Assembly: GCA_003259005.1 (NCBI GenBank)
Contig: QLII01000001.1
Location: 2,248,501 to 2,312,500, forward strand
Source of the DNA: Spirosoma telluris
GTDB lineage: Bacteria > Bacteroidota > Bacteroidia > Cytophagales > Spirosomataceae
Length of the DNA: 64,000 bases
Reading direction: 5' to 3'
Below, in pieces: positions 48,913 through 58,396 of the stretch (position 1 is the first letter of the stretch; every line of letters begins with the position of its first letter). The translations under genes and the position numbers were made by a program. A model generated the notes under the pieces. It was given only the letters and a program-made list of their open reading frames with translations, ran no database searches and was not told the DNA's origin.

Positions 48913-49680
48913 TTACATTCGTTCTGCAAGTAGCCAAACCGCTTCGTCACCAAGCGCATACGGATCGCCTTCCACGGTACCGTAACAATCCAACACAGCC
49001 AAACCAGCTTCGGCAAATAAGTACGCAAGTTCGGCCAGTGTATACACATAATGCTGCGCGGTTCGGGTTTGCACTTCGCCAGCTTTTACATAAGTAAGAT
49101 GCGAGTCGATACGACTGTAAAGTGGGAAATACTCATTCTCAACTAAAAACAGAATCGGCTCACCCGGATCGCTCTCAATGGGTTGCCAGTTACGAACCTG
49201 GTAGTCGGGCAGAACTGATTCGGCCACCATTTCTGAATGTGCCAGAAATCGCCCACCCGGTTTCAGTAGGCCAGCAATACGCGTTAGAAAGGCCAGCATA
49301 TCAGAGCGGGGGAAGAAGCTAAAGCTATTTCCTAAACAATAGGCGGCATCGAATGAAGCTTTAGCACCGATCCCAGCCTCCGGCATGGTCAGAAAATCAT
49401 CAGCAATAGCGACAAGCGGTAACCTCTCTTTTCGAGAAGTAGCCTCCAGTTCGGCGATATAGTCGACTGAAATATCGACTCCTATTACACGGGCACCCAT
49501 TCGGGCAAGTGGGAGTGCATGACGGCCATAGCCGCAAAAGACATCAAGAAGTCGGTCATCGGGGCCAAAGTCAAGTGATTCTACCAGCAGTTCGAGGTCA
49601 AGCTGAGTTTGTTCCTCACTTTGTGCGGCTTTCCAGGCGTCCTGTGGTAGCCCATGAAAAAAGTTGTGGTACCAGGCCAT
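48913..49680 (-). CDS. Class I SAM-dependent methyltransferase
   Basis: A 255-aa Rossmann-type methyltransferase. Motif I is LLDVFCGYGRHALPLARMGARVIGVDIS, with the acidic strand-2 end. Motif II lies in FDAAYCLGNSFSFF and motif III in LLKPGGRFLAHSEMVAES. The N-terminal WYHNFFHGLPQDAWKAAQ and the C-terminal TAQHYVYTLAELAYLFAEAG match a small-molecule methyltransferase group common in Bacteroidota. The acceptor is unknown. Its upstream region carries a repeat-rich spacer to the peroxiredoxin gene on the same strand. Confidence 0.87.
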   Translation of the reverse strand: MAWYHNFFHGLPQDAWKAAQSEEQTQLDLELLVESLDFGPDDRLLDVFCGYGRHALPLARMGARVIGVDISVDYIAELEATSRKERLPLVAIADDFLTMPEAGIGAKASFDAAYCLGNSFSFFPRSDMLAFLTRIAGLLKPGGRFLAHSEMVAESVLPDYQVRNWQPIESDPGEPILFLVENEYFPLYSRIDSHLTYVKAGEVQTRTAQHYVYTLAELAYLFAEAGLAVLDCYGTVEGDPYALGDEAVWLLAERM

Positions 49681-49690
49681 GTTTTGAATG

Positions 49691-49827
49691 GGTAATGAAT
49701 AATGTACAATGAATAATGACTTATAAGCCCATTTCCTCTATTATACATTATCCATTGTTCATTATTCATTTATACATTATCCATTGTTCATTATTCATTT
49801 ATACATTATCCATTGTTCATTATTCAT
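49691..49827. repeat. 29-bp tandem repeat (three copies) with an inverted partner
   Basis: Three identical 29-bp units TTATACATTATCCATTG... start at 49741, 49770 and 49799. The opposite-strand words AATGAATAATG and ACAATGAATAATG lie at 49693-49718, so the first unit can pair with them. The last unit ends at the stop codon of the peroxiredoxin gene. It is the expanded form of the family at 10418 and 33826. Confidence 0.9.
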
Positions 49828-50291
49828 TAAAGTCTCTTCAGCGTTTCCTGAATGGCCTGAAAACTAGGGATATCACCGGCGCTTTCGAGTACTTCGGCGT
49901 ATTGAACAACTCCGTTTTGATCGATAACAAAAGCCGACCGTTTACTTACGCCTTTCAGATTCATAACGAACGTTTTGTAATAGGAGTCATAGGCCTGTGA
50001 CACCTCTTTGTTGAAATCCGACAACAGATCGAAAGGCAGTTGCTGGTCTTCTTTAAATTTAGCGAGGGTAAAGGGCGAGTCGACAGAAATGCCAACTACG
50101 GCTGCATTCAGGTCTGCGTAGACACTGATATTATCGCGCATTTCGCAAAGCTCAGCCGTACATACGCTGGTAAAAGCCATCGGGAAAAATAGGATGATCA
50201 GGTTCTTGCCCTGAAAATCATGCAGGGAAACTTCTTTTCTGGCGGTATTAAACAAGGTAAAATCAGGGGCTTTCTGACCGATAGTAAGCAT
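49827..50291 (-). CDS. Peroxiredoxin (BCP/PrxQ-like)
   Basis: A thiol peroxidase of 154 aa that reduces hydroperoxides in the cytoplasm. The peroxidatic Cys44 is in PMAFTSVCTAELC, matching PxxxTxxC. Cys49 lies five residues later, the position of the resolving cysteine in many BCP/PrxQ proteins. The thioredoxin-fold start is IGQKAPDFTLFNT with DFQGKNLIILFF, and the later Arg is in KGVSKRSAFVIDQNG. The length is typical. It stands alone; the gene ends inside a tandem repeat and is divergent from a ROK gene. Confidence 0.92.
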   Translation of the reverse strand: MLTIGQKAPDFTLFNTARKEVSLHDFQGKNLIILFFPMAFTSVCTAELCEMRDNISVYADLNAAVVGISVDSPFTLAKFKEDQQLPFDLLSDFNKEVSQAYDSYYKTFVMNLKGVSKRSAFVIDQNGVVQYAEVLESAGDIPSFQAIQETLKRL

Positions 50292-50413
50292 AGTAAGTTG
50301 AATTTTAGAACGGACGCTTAATAAGATTTTAACCGTAAAGCTACGTGAGGAAACGAATTAAATCGTAAATCGAATTTTCTAATCGGACCGGCGATCCGGT
50401 CACTCAGCTGTTT

Positions 50414-51345
50414 ATGAAGTCTTATTGGGGTATTGACCTGGGAGGGACTAAAATTGAAGGCGTTGTCCTATCTGCTCCCTCGCCCGACGCCGTCCTGATT
50501 CGCAAACGAATTGATACCGAAGCACACAACGGCTACGACCACATTCTGAGTCAGATTGTCCGGCTCATTGAGCTGCTCAAAGTCGAGACGGGCCTACAAC
50601 CAGAGCGAGTGGGATTCTCTACGCCGGGCACGTTCGATCCGGCCCGTCAAGCTATGAAGAACTGTAACACGACAGTACTGAATGGCAAACCCATGAAGCA
50701 GGATCTGGCTCGTCTATTAGGTTTACCCGTCGAAATAGCTAATGACGCCAACTGCCTGGCGCTCGCCGAAGCGACCATGGGTATTGTACCCGATGTTGTT
50801 CCTGATTACCAGACCGTATTCGGGGTTATTATGGGAACAGGGGTAGGTGGAGGCATCGTGGTACGTAGTAAGCACGGCGAGCCCTACGATCGTCCTTTTG
50901 TACTCAATGGCCTACAGGGCCTCGGGGCGAATGGGGGCATAACACACTGGAAGAGAATGGCTACCCTTGCTACTGCGGTAAGCGGGGCTGCGTTGAACAG
51001 GTAATATCGGGCCCGGCTCTTCAGCGCTACTATCAACAGGTTAGCAAAGAAGAACGGACCATGCAGGAGATTATGGAGCGCTATCAGCAGGGTAACGATC
51101 TGGTAGCCAGCCAAACCGTCAACCGGCTTCTTGAATATTTTGGCCGGGGCATTTCGGTTATTATCAATATCCTTGACCCTGACGTTATTGTACTGGGAGG
51201 TGGTCTCGGCAATGTGGATTTACTCTATACCGAAGGGGTCGAACGGGCCCGAAAATATGTATTTAATAGCGGAGAGCTGAACAACCGTGTCCTCAAACCT
51301 AAACTAGGCGACAGCGCCGGTGTGTTTGGGGCTGCGATGCTATAG
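50414..51345 (+). CDS. ROK family sugar kinase, one frame break
   Basis: An ATP-dependent sugar kinase of about 310 aa. The phosphate motif YWGIDLGGTKIEGVVL starts the protein. Then come GFSTPGTFDP, the catalytic Asp in EIANDANCLALAEA and GVIMGTGVGGGIVV. The G run 50933-50937 is one base short. The restored sequence continues GGHNTLEENGYPCYCGKRGCVEQ, which contains the ROK zinc-binding CxCGxxGCxE motif. The end LGDSAGVFGAAML is normal. It lacks the HTH of ROK repressors, so it is a kinase, probably for glucose, fructose or another hexose; the substrate is not determined. Confidence 0.9.
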
Positions 51346-51415
51346 GGCGTGGAGCAAGGTGCGTGGTGCGAGGGGGTGTAAAGCCTGCTCCCCGCACCAG
51401 GCTCTCTGCCCAATT

Positions 51416-52159
51416 TTAAGCAAATAACTTCGACTGATCGCTCAATTCGGGGTAGGTAGACGGAGTCAATACTTCAGGCACATCGCTGGGTTCAGACCGC
51501 GATGTGATCCGCTTGCTGATGCTGTAACTGTGCATATGACTGGCTGGGTATTGTTTTCCCAGCAAAGCCAGAGCGTCTTTTTCGCTAAGGTCGTTGTGAA
51601 GCCAGGCATGTTCAGCTTTTGCAGTGAGCAGGCAGGGCATTCGCTCTTTTGTGTTGTGAATAGCTGCCAGCAGCGGGTTTGCATCGGTCGTGAGCAGCGT
51701 ATAGGTCGCTTTTACTTCACCCGTTTCCGGATCAGCCCATTCGTCCCAGAGCCCGGCAATAGAGACTATTTCCTGATCGCTTGCGCTTATATAAAATGGG
51801 AATTTTTTGCTGCCCTTGGTATGCCATTCATAAAACCCGGTCACCGGAATCAGGCAGCGTTTTCCAGCCTGCGCTGCCGATCTGAATGAGGGTTTTTCAT
51901 AAATGGTTTCAGAACGGGCATTGATCGTTCGGATACGCATCTCGCCGGCCTGATCGTTGGTTTTGGTCCAGTACGGGATCAAGCCCCAGTGCATCATCTG
52001 AAACCGGCCGGGTTCCTGATGCGTCAGTATCGGCCAGGCTGGGAACTGGTAGGCATTGGCATGGTATACCGGTTGAAAATGGGCCGAGGCAGGCATAGTT
52101 GCTTCATAGCGAGTCTCTAACTCAGGAGCCGAAACAACAAGTGATTTGTGATAGCACAT
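51416..52159 (-). CDS. SOS response-associated peptidase (SRAP; YedK/HMCES-like)
   Basis: A 247-aa protein that crosslinks to abasic sites in single-stranded DNA through the amino group and thiol of Cys2. The start MCYHKS supplies Cys2 after Met removal. Other catalytic-region motifs are NARSETIYEKPSF, RCLIPVTGFYEW (Glu) and IHNTKERMPCLL (His). These fit the SRAP family fully. Its neighbours are unrelated, so it is probably a single-gene unit. No LexA-like box was recognised upstream. Confidence 0.93.
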   Translation of the reverse strand: MCYHKSLVVSAPELETRYEATMPASAHFQPVYHANAYQFPAWPILTHQEPGRFQMMHWGLIPYWTKTNDQAGEMRIRTINARSETIYEKPSFRSAAQAGKRCLIPVTGFYEWHTKGSKKFPFYISASDQEIVSIAGLWDEWADPETGEVKATYTLLTTDANPLLAAIHNTKERMPCLLTAKAEHAWLHNDLSEKDALALLGKQYPASHMHSYSISKRITSRSEPSDVPEVLTPSTYPELSDQSKLFA

Positions 52160-52225
52160 AACAGATGAATTTACCGATAATCTCCGATACCGTATACCTA
52201 CTAAACAAATAAAGTGGCCCTGAGG

Positions 52226-52858
52226 TTATATTGGGTTCACAGGTTCCTTCAATTCGTCCAATTCCCTAACCTGCTCCCGTAAGTCACTCAGATAGTGGTC
52301 CGTAAATAACCCGATTACCTTTGCCAGCCACGCAGAAAGCAATGTCAGGCCAATTGGGAACAGGCCAATTAACAGGGTTGCTACCCAACCTGATTCGGCA
52401 TATCGGCGAGCGATCGTAGGCAGCATAATCATGGCTCCAGCCAGCATACCCAGCACCCAGACACGACTCATCAAACGGGTATGTTGCTCTCGTAGCCGGA
52501 TCAACTCCGTAAGTGATCGAAGCAGGTTTTGGGAAGATAACGTCGTTTGGCGAAGACGATTCTTATGGCGTATCGAAGCAAACAAACCAAATCCAGCCAG
52601 TATGATGTAGCAAAGTGCGGGTATAAAGTGTATCGGCTTCGTATAATCGAAGGGGTTACCGGCAACGATAGCACTGAAAATAAAAATGATCCCCAACAGA
52701 ATGGCGTACATTACCTGAAGTTCCCGAATCATCTTATCAATTGTGTTCTTCGACCGATCACGTTGGATACTGGTCAAAAGTTGCTGGCCAAGTTGTTGCG
52801 TTTGGTCAAGTTTGCGGTCGTAGGCCAGCCAGGTCAGTTTAAATTCATCTAAGTCCAT
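52226..52858 (-). CDS. Membrane protein downstream of an ECF sigma gene (putative anti-sigma-like partner)
   Basis: A 210-aa protein with an N-terminal charged helix (DEFKLTWLAYDRKLDQTQQLGQQLL), two paired transmembrane segments (MYAILLGIIFIFSAIVA; FIPALCYIILAGFGLFASI), a basic loop, two more (VWVLGMLAGAMIMLPTI; VATLLIGLFPIGLTLLSAWLA) and an acidic tail. No enzyme motif is seen. It begins 11 bases after the stop of the ECF gene, so the two are one unit. The short N-terminal helix facing the cytoplasm would suit sigma-factor binding, but no family assignment could be made. Confidence 0.65.
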   Translation of the reverse strand: MDLDEFKLTWLAYDRKLDQTQQLGQQLLTSIQRDRSKNTIDKMIRELQVMYAILLGIIFIFSAIVAGNPFDYTKPIHFIPALCYIILAGFGLFASIRHKNRLRQTTLSSQNLLRSLTELIRLREQHTRLMSRVWVLGMLAGAMIMLPTIARRYAESGWVATLLIGLFPIGLTLLSAWLAKVIGLFTDHYLSDLREQVRELDELKEPVNPI

Positions 52859-52869
52859 TGTCTGCTCGT

Positions 52870-53361
52870 TTATTCGTTTATTGTGGTTACGATTCGTTTC
52901 AATTTTGCTTTAATTCGGTTCAGCTTAACGCCCACATTTGAGTTGGATATACCTACAATTCGGGCAATTTCGTCATATGAGTTATTATCCAGGTAAAGAA
53001 ATACGAGCGCTTTTTCAACGGATGACAACTGGTCAACAGCGCTGTAGAACTGGTTCATCTGTTCGTCTATTTCTGACGATTGTGTGCTCTGAACAATGGC
53101 CACAAGTTCGTTATTCAACGCTATGGGACTAACCCGGCGCGACTGCCGACGAACCAGGGAAATGGCGGTATTCAGGGCTACACGATATAACCAGGTCGAC
53201 GGTTTAGCTTCCTGCCGGTATGTCGGAAATGATCGCCAAAGCTGTAGCACAATTTCCTGATACAAATCCTTACGATCTTCCTCTTCCTTCCCGTAGAGAC
53301 GACATACCTTATGAAGGATGCCAGCATGAGCGTTAACAATTTGTATGAAGTCCATTTCCAT
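52870..53361 (-). CDS. ECF-type sigma-70 factor
   Basis: A 163-aa sigma factor. Region 2 is RKDLYQEIVLQLWRSFPTYRQEAKPSTWLYRVALNTAISLVRR, and region 4 is LSSVEKALVFLYLDNNSYDEIARIVGISNSNVGVKLNRIKAKLKR with a clear HTH. It is shorter than SigK-type factors and has no extra domain. The start could also be the second Met two codons on. It is paired with a multi-span membrane protein immediately downstream, a common layout in Bacteroidota. The target promoters are unknown. Confidence 0.9.
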   Translation of the reverse strand: MEMDFIQIVNAHAGILHKVCRLYGKEEEDRKDLYQEIVLQLWRSFPTYRQEAKPSTWLYRVALNTAISLVRRQSRRVSPIALNNELVAIVQSTQSSEIDEQMNQFYSAVDQLSSVEKALVFLYLDNNSYDEIARIVGISNSNVGVKLNRIKAKLKRIVTTINE

Positions 53362-53464
53362 CCTAATTTTCCATTTGCACAGTTAGTCGTCCGTTTTGAC
53401 AAAAACTTACAGCTGCGAACAAAAAAGCAGACAGTCCGTTACTAATTCTTGATCAGAGCGTATT

Positions 53465-54124
53465 ATGAGCCTACATACACCAGTAATGAATCTTAGCGAA
53501 AATCAGGAAAATTCGGAGGCTGCCGCGATGCTTCCCGACCTGGAACGTACCAGTTGGGAGCAACTTTTGGCGAGTACCGAGCAAAAAGAAGATCAATCGA
53601 TAGGATCAGGGTTCAAAACAATGACGCTGGCAACCTGTACATCCAGAGGAGCCGATTCCCGCATGGTGGTCCTGCGCCAGGTCGATATAGATCATAAATA
53701 CGTTTGGTTTTATTCGGATGCCCGCGCAGAAAAGGTACTACAACTCGAAGCGTTTCCGATGGCTTCATTACTTTTCTGGGATAACAAACGGCAGATTCAG
53801 CTTCGCCTGACTATAGAAACGCGGCTCCACACCGACGATTTTATAGCGGATGATCATTGGGGCCGATTATGGGTGGGTAGCCGCAAAGCCTATCTTTCGG
53901 AACAAACACCGGGAACAGCACAGCCTCACCCCTACCCTGGCTTCCCCGACCAGTTCATCGACAGTTTACCTACTAATGAGGAAAGCGAAACGGGCCGCAA
54001 AAACTTCGCGGTGATTGAGTGTCGGGTGCTGGCAATGGAGTATCTGCACCTAAGCCGTAAGGGAAAAACGCGGGCTTGTTTTCAATATGAACCTGAGTCC
54101 AGGATGGTTTGGCTTGCTCCCTGA
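53465..54124 (+). CDS. Pyridoxamine 5'-phosphate oxidase-related flavoprotein
   Basis: A 219-aa FMN-binding split-barrel protein. It has TMTLATCTSRGADSRMVVLRQVD (FMN strand), KYVWFYSDARAEKVLQLEAFPMASLLFWD, and LRLTIETRLHTDDFIADDHWGRL. The C-terminal region is short and lacks the R-R-x-E-W-x-F-style motif typical of true PdxH near the end, so it may not make pyridoxal phosphate. It resembles the PNPOx-like Alr4036 type. It is divergent from the ECF gene. The role is unknown. Confidence 0.8.
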   Translation: MSLHTPVMNLSENQENSEAAAMLPDLERTSWEQLLASTEQKEDQSIGSGFKTMTLATCTSRGADSRMVVLRQVDIDHKYVWFYSDARAEKVLQLEAFPMASLLFWDNKRQIQLRLTIETRLHTDDFIADDHWGRLWVGSRKAYLSEQTPGTAQPHPYPGFPDQFIDSLPTNEESETGRKNFAVIECRVLAMEYLHLSRKGKTRACFQYEPESRMVWLAP

Positions 54125-54330
54125 TTCCTTTTCGTCAATAGGTACCAGCCCAAATAGGCAATCGGAATAAAAATCAATAATCAACAGGTGAGGTAAGCTA
54201 TGAACTGTTAAGCTCATAGACTCGCTTACAGACGTAGTTTATACTACGCATATATAACAAAACAACAACATACATTTAATTATAAACTATAGGATTTTGT
54301 AGATTTACAACCTACTTTATCCTATAAACT

Positions 54331-54795
54331 ATGCTCAATGTTCCTACTTCTTTTTCGAGTAAATCGCCTAAGGCTACGATCTTAGTTATTGAAGATAATG
54401 CCGATCAATGGTTCATTATCCATTGGGCTCTGCTACAACGTTTTCCTGAAGTAGAGGCCATATGGATGCAGGAGCCCACTCAGGCAATGATGTACCTGGA
54501 GGCATGCATGCAGGATATCCGCGAATTACCGAAACTGATTTTACTCGATTTATACCTGCCTCTCCGTCAACATGGCTGGAATCTATTAGAACTGATTAAA
54601 GCGCATTCTGTCTTCCGGGAAATACCGGTTGTTATCTTAAGTCAATCCAATGACCCGGAAGATATTGCCGAATCCTATACGCTCCGCAGTAATTCCTATA
54701 TTGTTAAACCAAGCGGCTACGAAAAATGGCTGGCCTGTATTGCTTCGTTCCGTCACTACTGGTGGGAATCAGTCACATTACCTAAGTTTAGTTAG
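54331..54795 (+). CDS. Single-domain response regulator (receiver only)
   Basis: A 154-aa receiver domain without an output domain. Acidic residues are in VIEDNADQW, the phospho-acceptor Asp in ILLDLYLPL, the Ser/Thr in VILSQSNDPED, and the lysine in YIVKPSGYEKW. The N-terminus begins with a short Ser/Lys-rich tail. Such RcpA-like receivers pass phosphate within relays. It is convergent with the CheB-CheR-PAS gene on the other strand and could serve that system or the PAS kinase elsewhere in the window. The 206-base gap before it (54125-54330) contains no clear signal. Confidence 0.88.
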   Translation: MLNVPTSFSSKSPKATILVIEDNADQWFIIHWALLQRFPEVEAIWMQEPTQAMMYLEACMQDIRELPKLILLDLYLPLRQHGWNLLELIKAHSVFREIPVVILSQSNDPEDIAESYTLRSNSYIVKPSGYEKWLACIASFRHYWWESVTLPKFS

Positions 54796-54887
54796 GCAGA
54801 AGTAAATCTGGAAAAATCGATTAGTAGCGTCAATCACTAAACAGAATTCGCCGGAGGAAAGTGTACGTTAAGGCATTGATTAATAGA

Positions 54888-57800
54888 TTATCGTAGATCC
54901 GTAACATCGATCACCATGCCAATCGAACTCAACAGTTCGCCATCATTGCTCTGCGTACACTTACCCGCTTCCAGAACATAGTGAATGCTCCCATCCTGAT
55001 GAATTACCCGGTATTCTATTCGAATATCCTGGTTCGTCTCTAAACATTCCTTCAAGTAAGCTCTTACCCGGTCTCGGTCGTCGGGATAAATACGATTCAC
55101 CCAGTCATCTATCGATAAAATCTCCTCATTGGTCGCTAAACCGATAATTTCTCTTCCGCGTGTATCCCAGGCAATAGTCTGACTGCGCCAGTCCCAACGG
55201 CCTAGTCCAGCCTGGCTAGTGTTCAGGGCAATACGCATTAGTTCGTTGGCCTGCGACAACTCCTTCGTACGATCTTGTACACGTCGGTCCAGCTCCAGAG
55301 CGGTTTCCTTTTGTAGCTGAATATCAATCGAACTTCCTATATAACCTGTAAATAGACCGTCGTGGCCAAATGACGGCCGAGCGTTTTCCAGCATCCAATG
55401 AAAGAGCCCATCGTAACGGCGAAGACGGAATTCCGAACTAAAGGATTTTTGTCTCTTCAGGGAGAGGTCGTATTTTTCCTGGTAGCCAGCCTGATCGTCA
55501 GGATGTAGGCTTTGTACGAGCCCTTGCTGTGCAACATTCTCCAGCGTACGACCCGTGTAATCAAGCCATACCTTATTCAGAAAGGTAAAGCGCCCATTTG
55601 CGTCACTCACCCAGATTAGCGTTGGCGCATTGTCGGCAATTTCGTGAAACCAGGCCTCACGTTCAGACAGTAGCCGCTGCGCCCGCCGATGATCAGTAAT
55701 ATCTTCAATAGCTACCAGAATAGATGCCTGCTGACGAACCACCCGTCGGGCATTGATCGACAGTATTTTTTCGCCTGTTTCCGGCGACGTATAGGTGAGT
55801 TCGAAGCCTTGAAACTGGGCGTCGGAGGTAACAATATCCGTAAGCATCGAGCGGAGTTCGGGAATGTCCCACTGCCGATTGCCCAATTCATAGATAAGCC
55901 GCCGTTCGGTCGTTTCTTCCTTTAGTTTAAATAACCGGTAGAATCCAGGGTTGGCACTTTTCACCCGTAGATCGGTATCCAGAACCAGTGTAGCCTCACG
56001 GATCGTACCAAATATATCTTCGGCAAACTGGTAAGCTTCCGACAATTGATCATTACGTACCTGCAACTCCTGATTGATGGTTAGTAGCTCTTCGTTTGTC
56101 GACTCGATTTCCTCCTTGCTGGTTTCGAGTTCTTCGTTGATACTCTGCAACTCTTCGTTGCTGCTGATGATCTCCTCGTTGGCCGATTGTAGTTCTTCAT
56201 TGCTGGCTTCCTGTTCCTCAATAATGGAACGCATATCATCGCGCAGATTTGCCAGTTCATTTTCCAGTTCTTTGATCCGACGATTACGGGCATCGGCCGA
56301 CTGGGTAACGGGAACAATAGGCGGTTGCACTTCGTCAAAAATGATTAGGTACAACCGTTCTTCAGTAGCCGTGTCAAGTGGAACAGCTTCGATCGCTACG
56401 TAATGAAGCTTATTATTTACTTTGATTTCCAGCCCACTCTTGCGGATAGGCTCTGCCGACTTCTGAGCTTTATGGACAATATTCCGTAGTTCAAATACCA
56501 GCGACGGACGGGCCATTTTGATTAGGTTCAAACTGGCTTTACCAGGAGCAGGTTCGAGAAACAATCCCGTTGAGCCGCGGAACTGAAGAATTTCCAGATC
56601 CTGATTCACAACGACACTGGCGGGCACGTACTGACTAAGCAGCAGACTATCAACTAGTTTATCCAAATCAGAACCTGGATTTGGGGGCACTAATCGGCTA
56701 GCCGCCCCCCCCTGGACTTTGTATTCTTGCTCCTCCTGGTAGTTGATATCCTCCCTGTTCGCCTTCCAGTTGTCGGGGCGTCATGGTAAACGTGGCCCGG
56801 CTATCGACATCATTTTTACGGGAGAAAACTTTGTAATTTTTTTCTAACTGTGAAAACAAGGGAGCTGAATTCCCCACTGTTTCAGACTTCCCCAGCACCA
56901 GATATCCAGTAGGGTTCAAGGCGTAATGGAACGTTACAACCGCTTTTCGCTGTAACGTACTATCCAGATAAATGAGCAGATTACGGCAGCTAATCAGGTC
57001 AAGCCGCGAAAAAGGTGGATCTTTAAGCAGATTATGGGGGGCAAATACGCACAGGTCGCGGACCGATTTATTGATCCGGTAATGATCATCTACCTTGGTA
57101 AAAAAGCGTTGAAGCCGCCAGGGCGATACGTCCATCATCTCTCCCGAGTGTAGCTTCCCAGCCGGGCTTTAGCCACAGCCGATTCGCTCAAATCAGTAGC
57201 GAACAGTTGAATGGTTCGACTAAGGGCTCGTTCACCAAGTACTTCCAGCAGCAACATAGCAATGGAATAAGCTTCCTGCCCCGTTGAACAGGCAGGCACC
57301 CAAATACGTATGGGGTCCTGGGCCGATTTGTCGCGAAGTAGTTGTGGCAACAAGACTTTCTGGATGTAATCCATTGTCTCGGCATCCCTGAAAAAGCTCG
57401 TTACATTGATCAGCAGATCATCATAGAGTAAGGCAGCTTCTTCCAGATGTTGGCGTAGATAATCGGCGTATTCACGTAGGGAATCTAGTTTGTAGAGCAG
57501 CGTCCGCCGAATGATCCGCCGGCGGATGGTCGTTACTTTATAGTGGCTGAAATCTACGCCCGTTGCCCGGCGAAGCAGTTGGATGATACTCTTCAGGTCT
57601 TCATCGGGTCCCGCGGTAAAGTCGGTAATTAATGTCTCAACATTTTCTGCTTCAAGGCCTTCTGGCAGGATCGTTAACCGAAAAATAGACGTTTGCTTGC
57701 TCAGCCGTTCCAATTCATGCGCAATTTCGGCTGGCGGCAACACCCGATCCACAACGCCCTCCAGAATAGCCGACCGGGGCATACTCTGAAATCGGGCCGT

Positions 57801-58297
57801 TTCGTCCTGTGCAAAGGTAATACCCCGGCAGATTTGATAGCCCGAAGCCCCAGCGTCCCATCGGAGGCCGTTCCTGAGAGTACAATGGCAATAGCACCAT
57901 CTTTCTGACGTTCGGCCAGGGATAAAAAAAACTGGTCGATCGGCATATGAATAACCGAACGGGGTTTACGAGGGACTAACGTCAAAACACCATCTAATAC
58001 TTCCAGGTCGCGGTCGGGTGGAATAATATACAAGTGATTGGTCTCAACGGGCATCAGGTGCTGCGCTTCCAATACAGGCATGGCCGTAGCCCGGCCCAGT
58101 ATATCGACCAATCGACTTTCCAGCGTTGGATCAAGGTGTTGAATATATACGTAAGCCAGCCCGGTTATCGGCGACAGATTAGTTAAGAGTTCTACTACAG
58201 CTTCCTGGCCACCCGCCGACGCACCAATGGCCACAATAGGAACTATTGGAGCAGGTTGTGAAGAATCAGGGGTATCTATCGATTTCTTTTTTGCCAT
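54888..58297 (-). CDS. CheB-CheR-PAS fusion sensor protein, three frame breaks
   Basis: A fusion protein of about 1,137 aa. The CheB methylesterase domain (about 15-205) has the Ser in GASAGGQE, His in YIQHLDPTLES and Asp in LSGTASDGTLG. The CheR methyltransferase follows (FSHYKVTTIRRRIIRRTLLYKL, IWVPACSTGQEAYSIAMLLLE, FSRLDLISCRNLLIYLD). Next come a PAS fold, a coiled coil of SNEELQSxNEEI repeats, and two or three more PAS domains. It ends at IGMVIDVTDLR with no kinase domain. The breaks are at C runs 57823-57826 and 56705-56712 and near 57139; the second run differs from the right frame by two G fewer or one more. No HPt, HisKA or receiver is present. It may set receptor methylation or scaffold a PAS-linked pathway. 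Confidence 0.86.
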
Positions 58298-58396
58298 GTT
58301 AAATAGGCTTCATTGAACCAAGAAGCTGAAAGTCAGTTTAGTTAGAAAGGGTTGGCGAAGCAATCGTTTTGTATAAAGGTAGAGCTTACCATTAAC

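Noticed and set aside
49741..49827. CRISPR array
   Set aside because: The units are contiguous without spacers and belong to a palindromic repeat family; no cas gene is near.
53465..54124. PdxH
   Set aside because: The C-terminal arginine-rich motif of true PdxH is absent, so only the related flavoprotein family is claimed.
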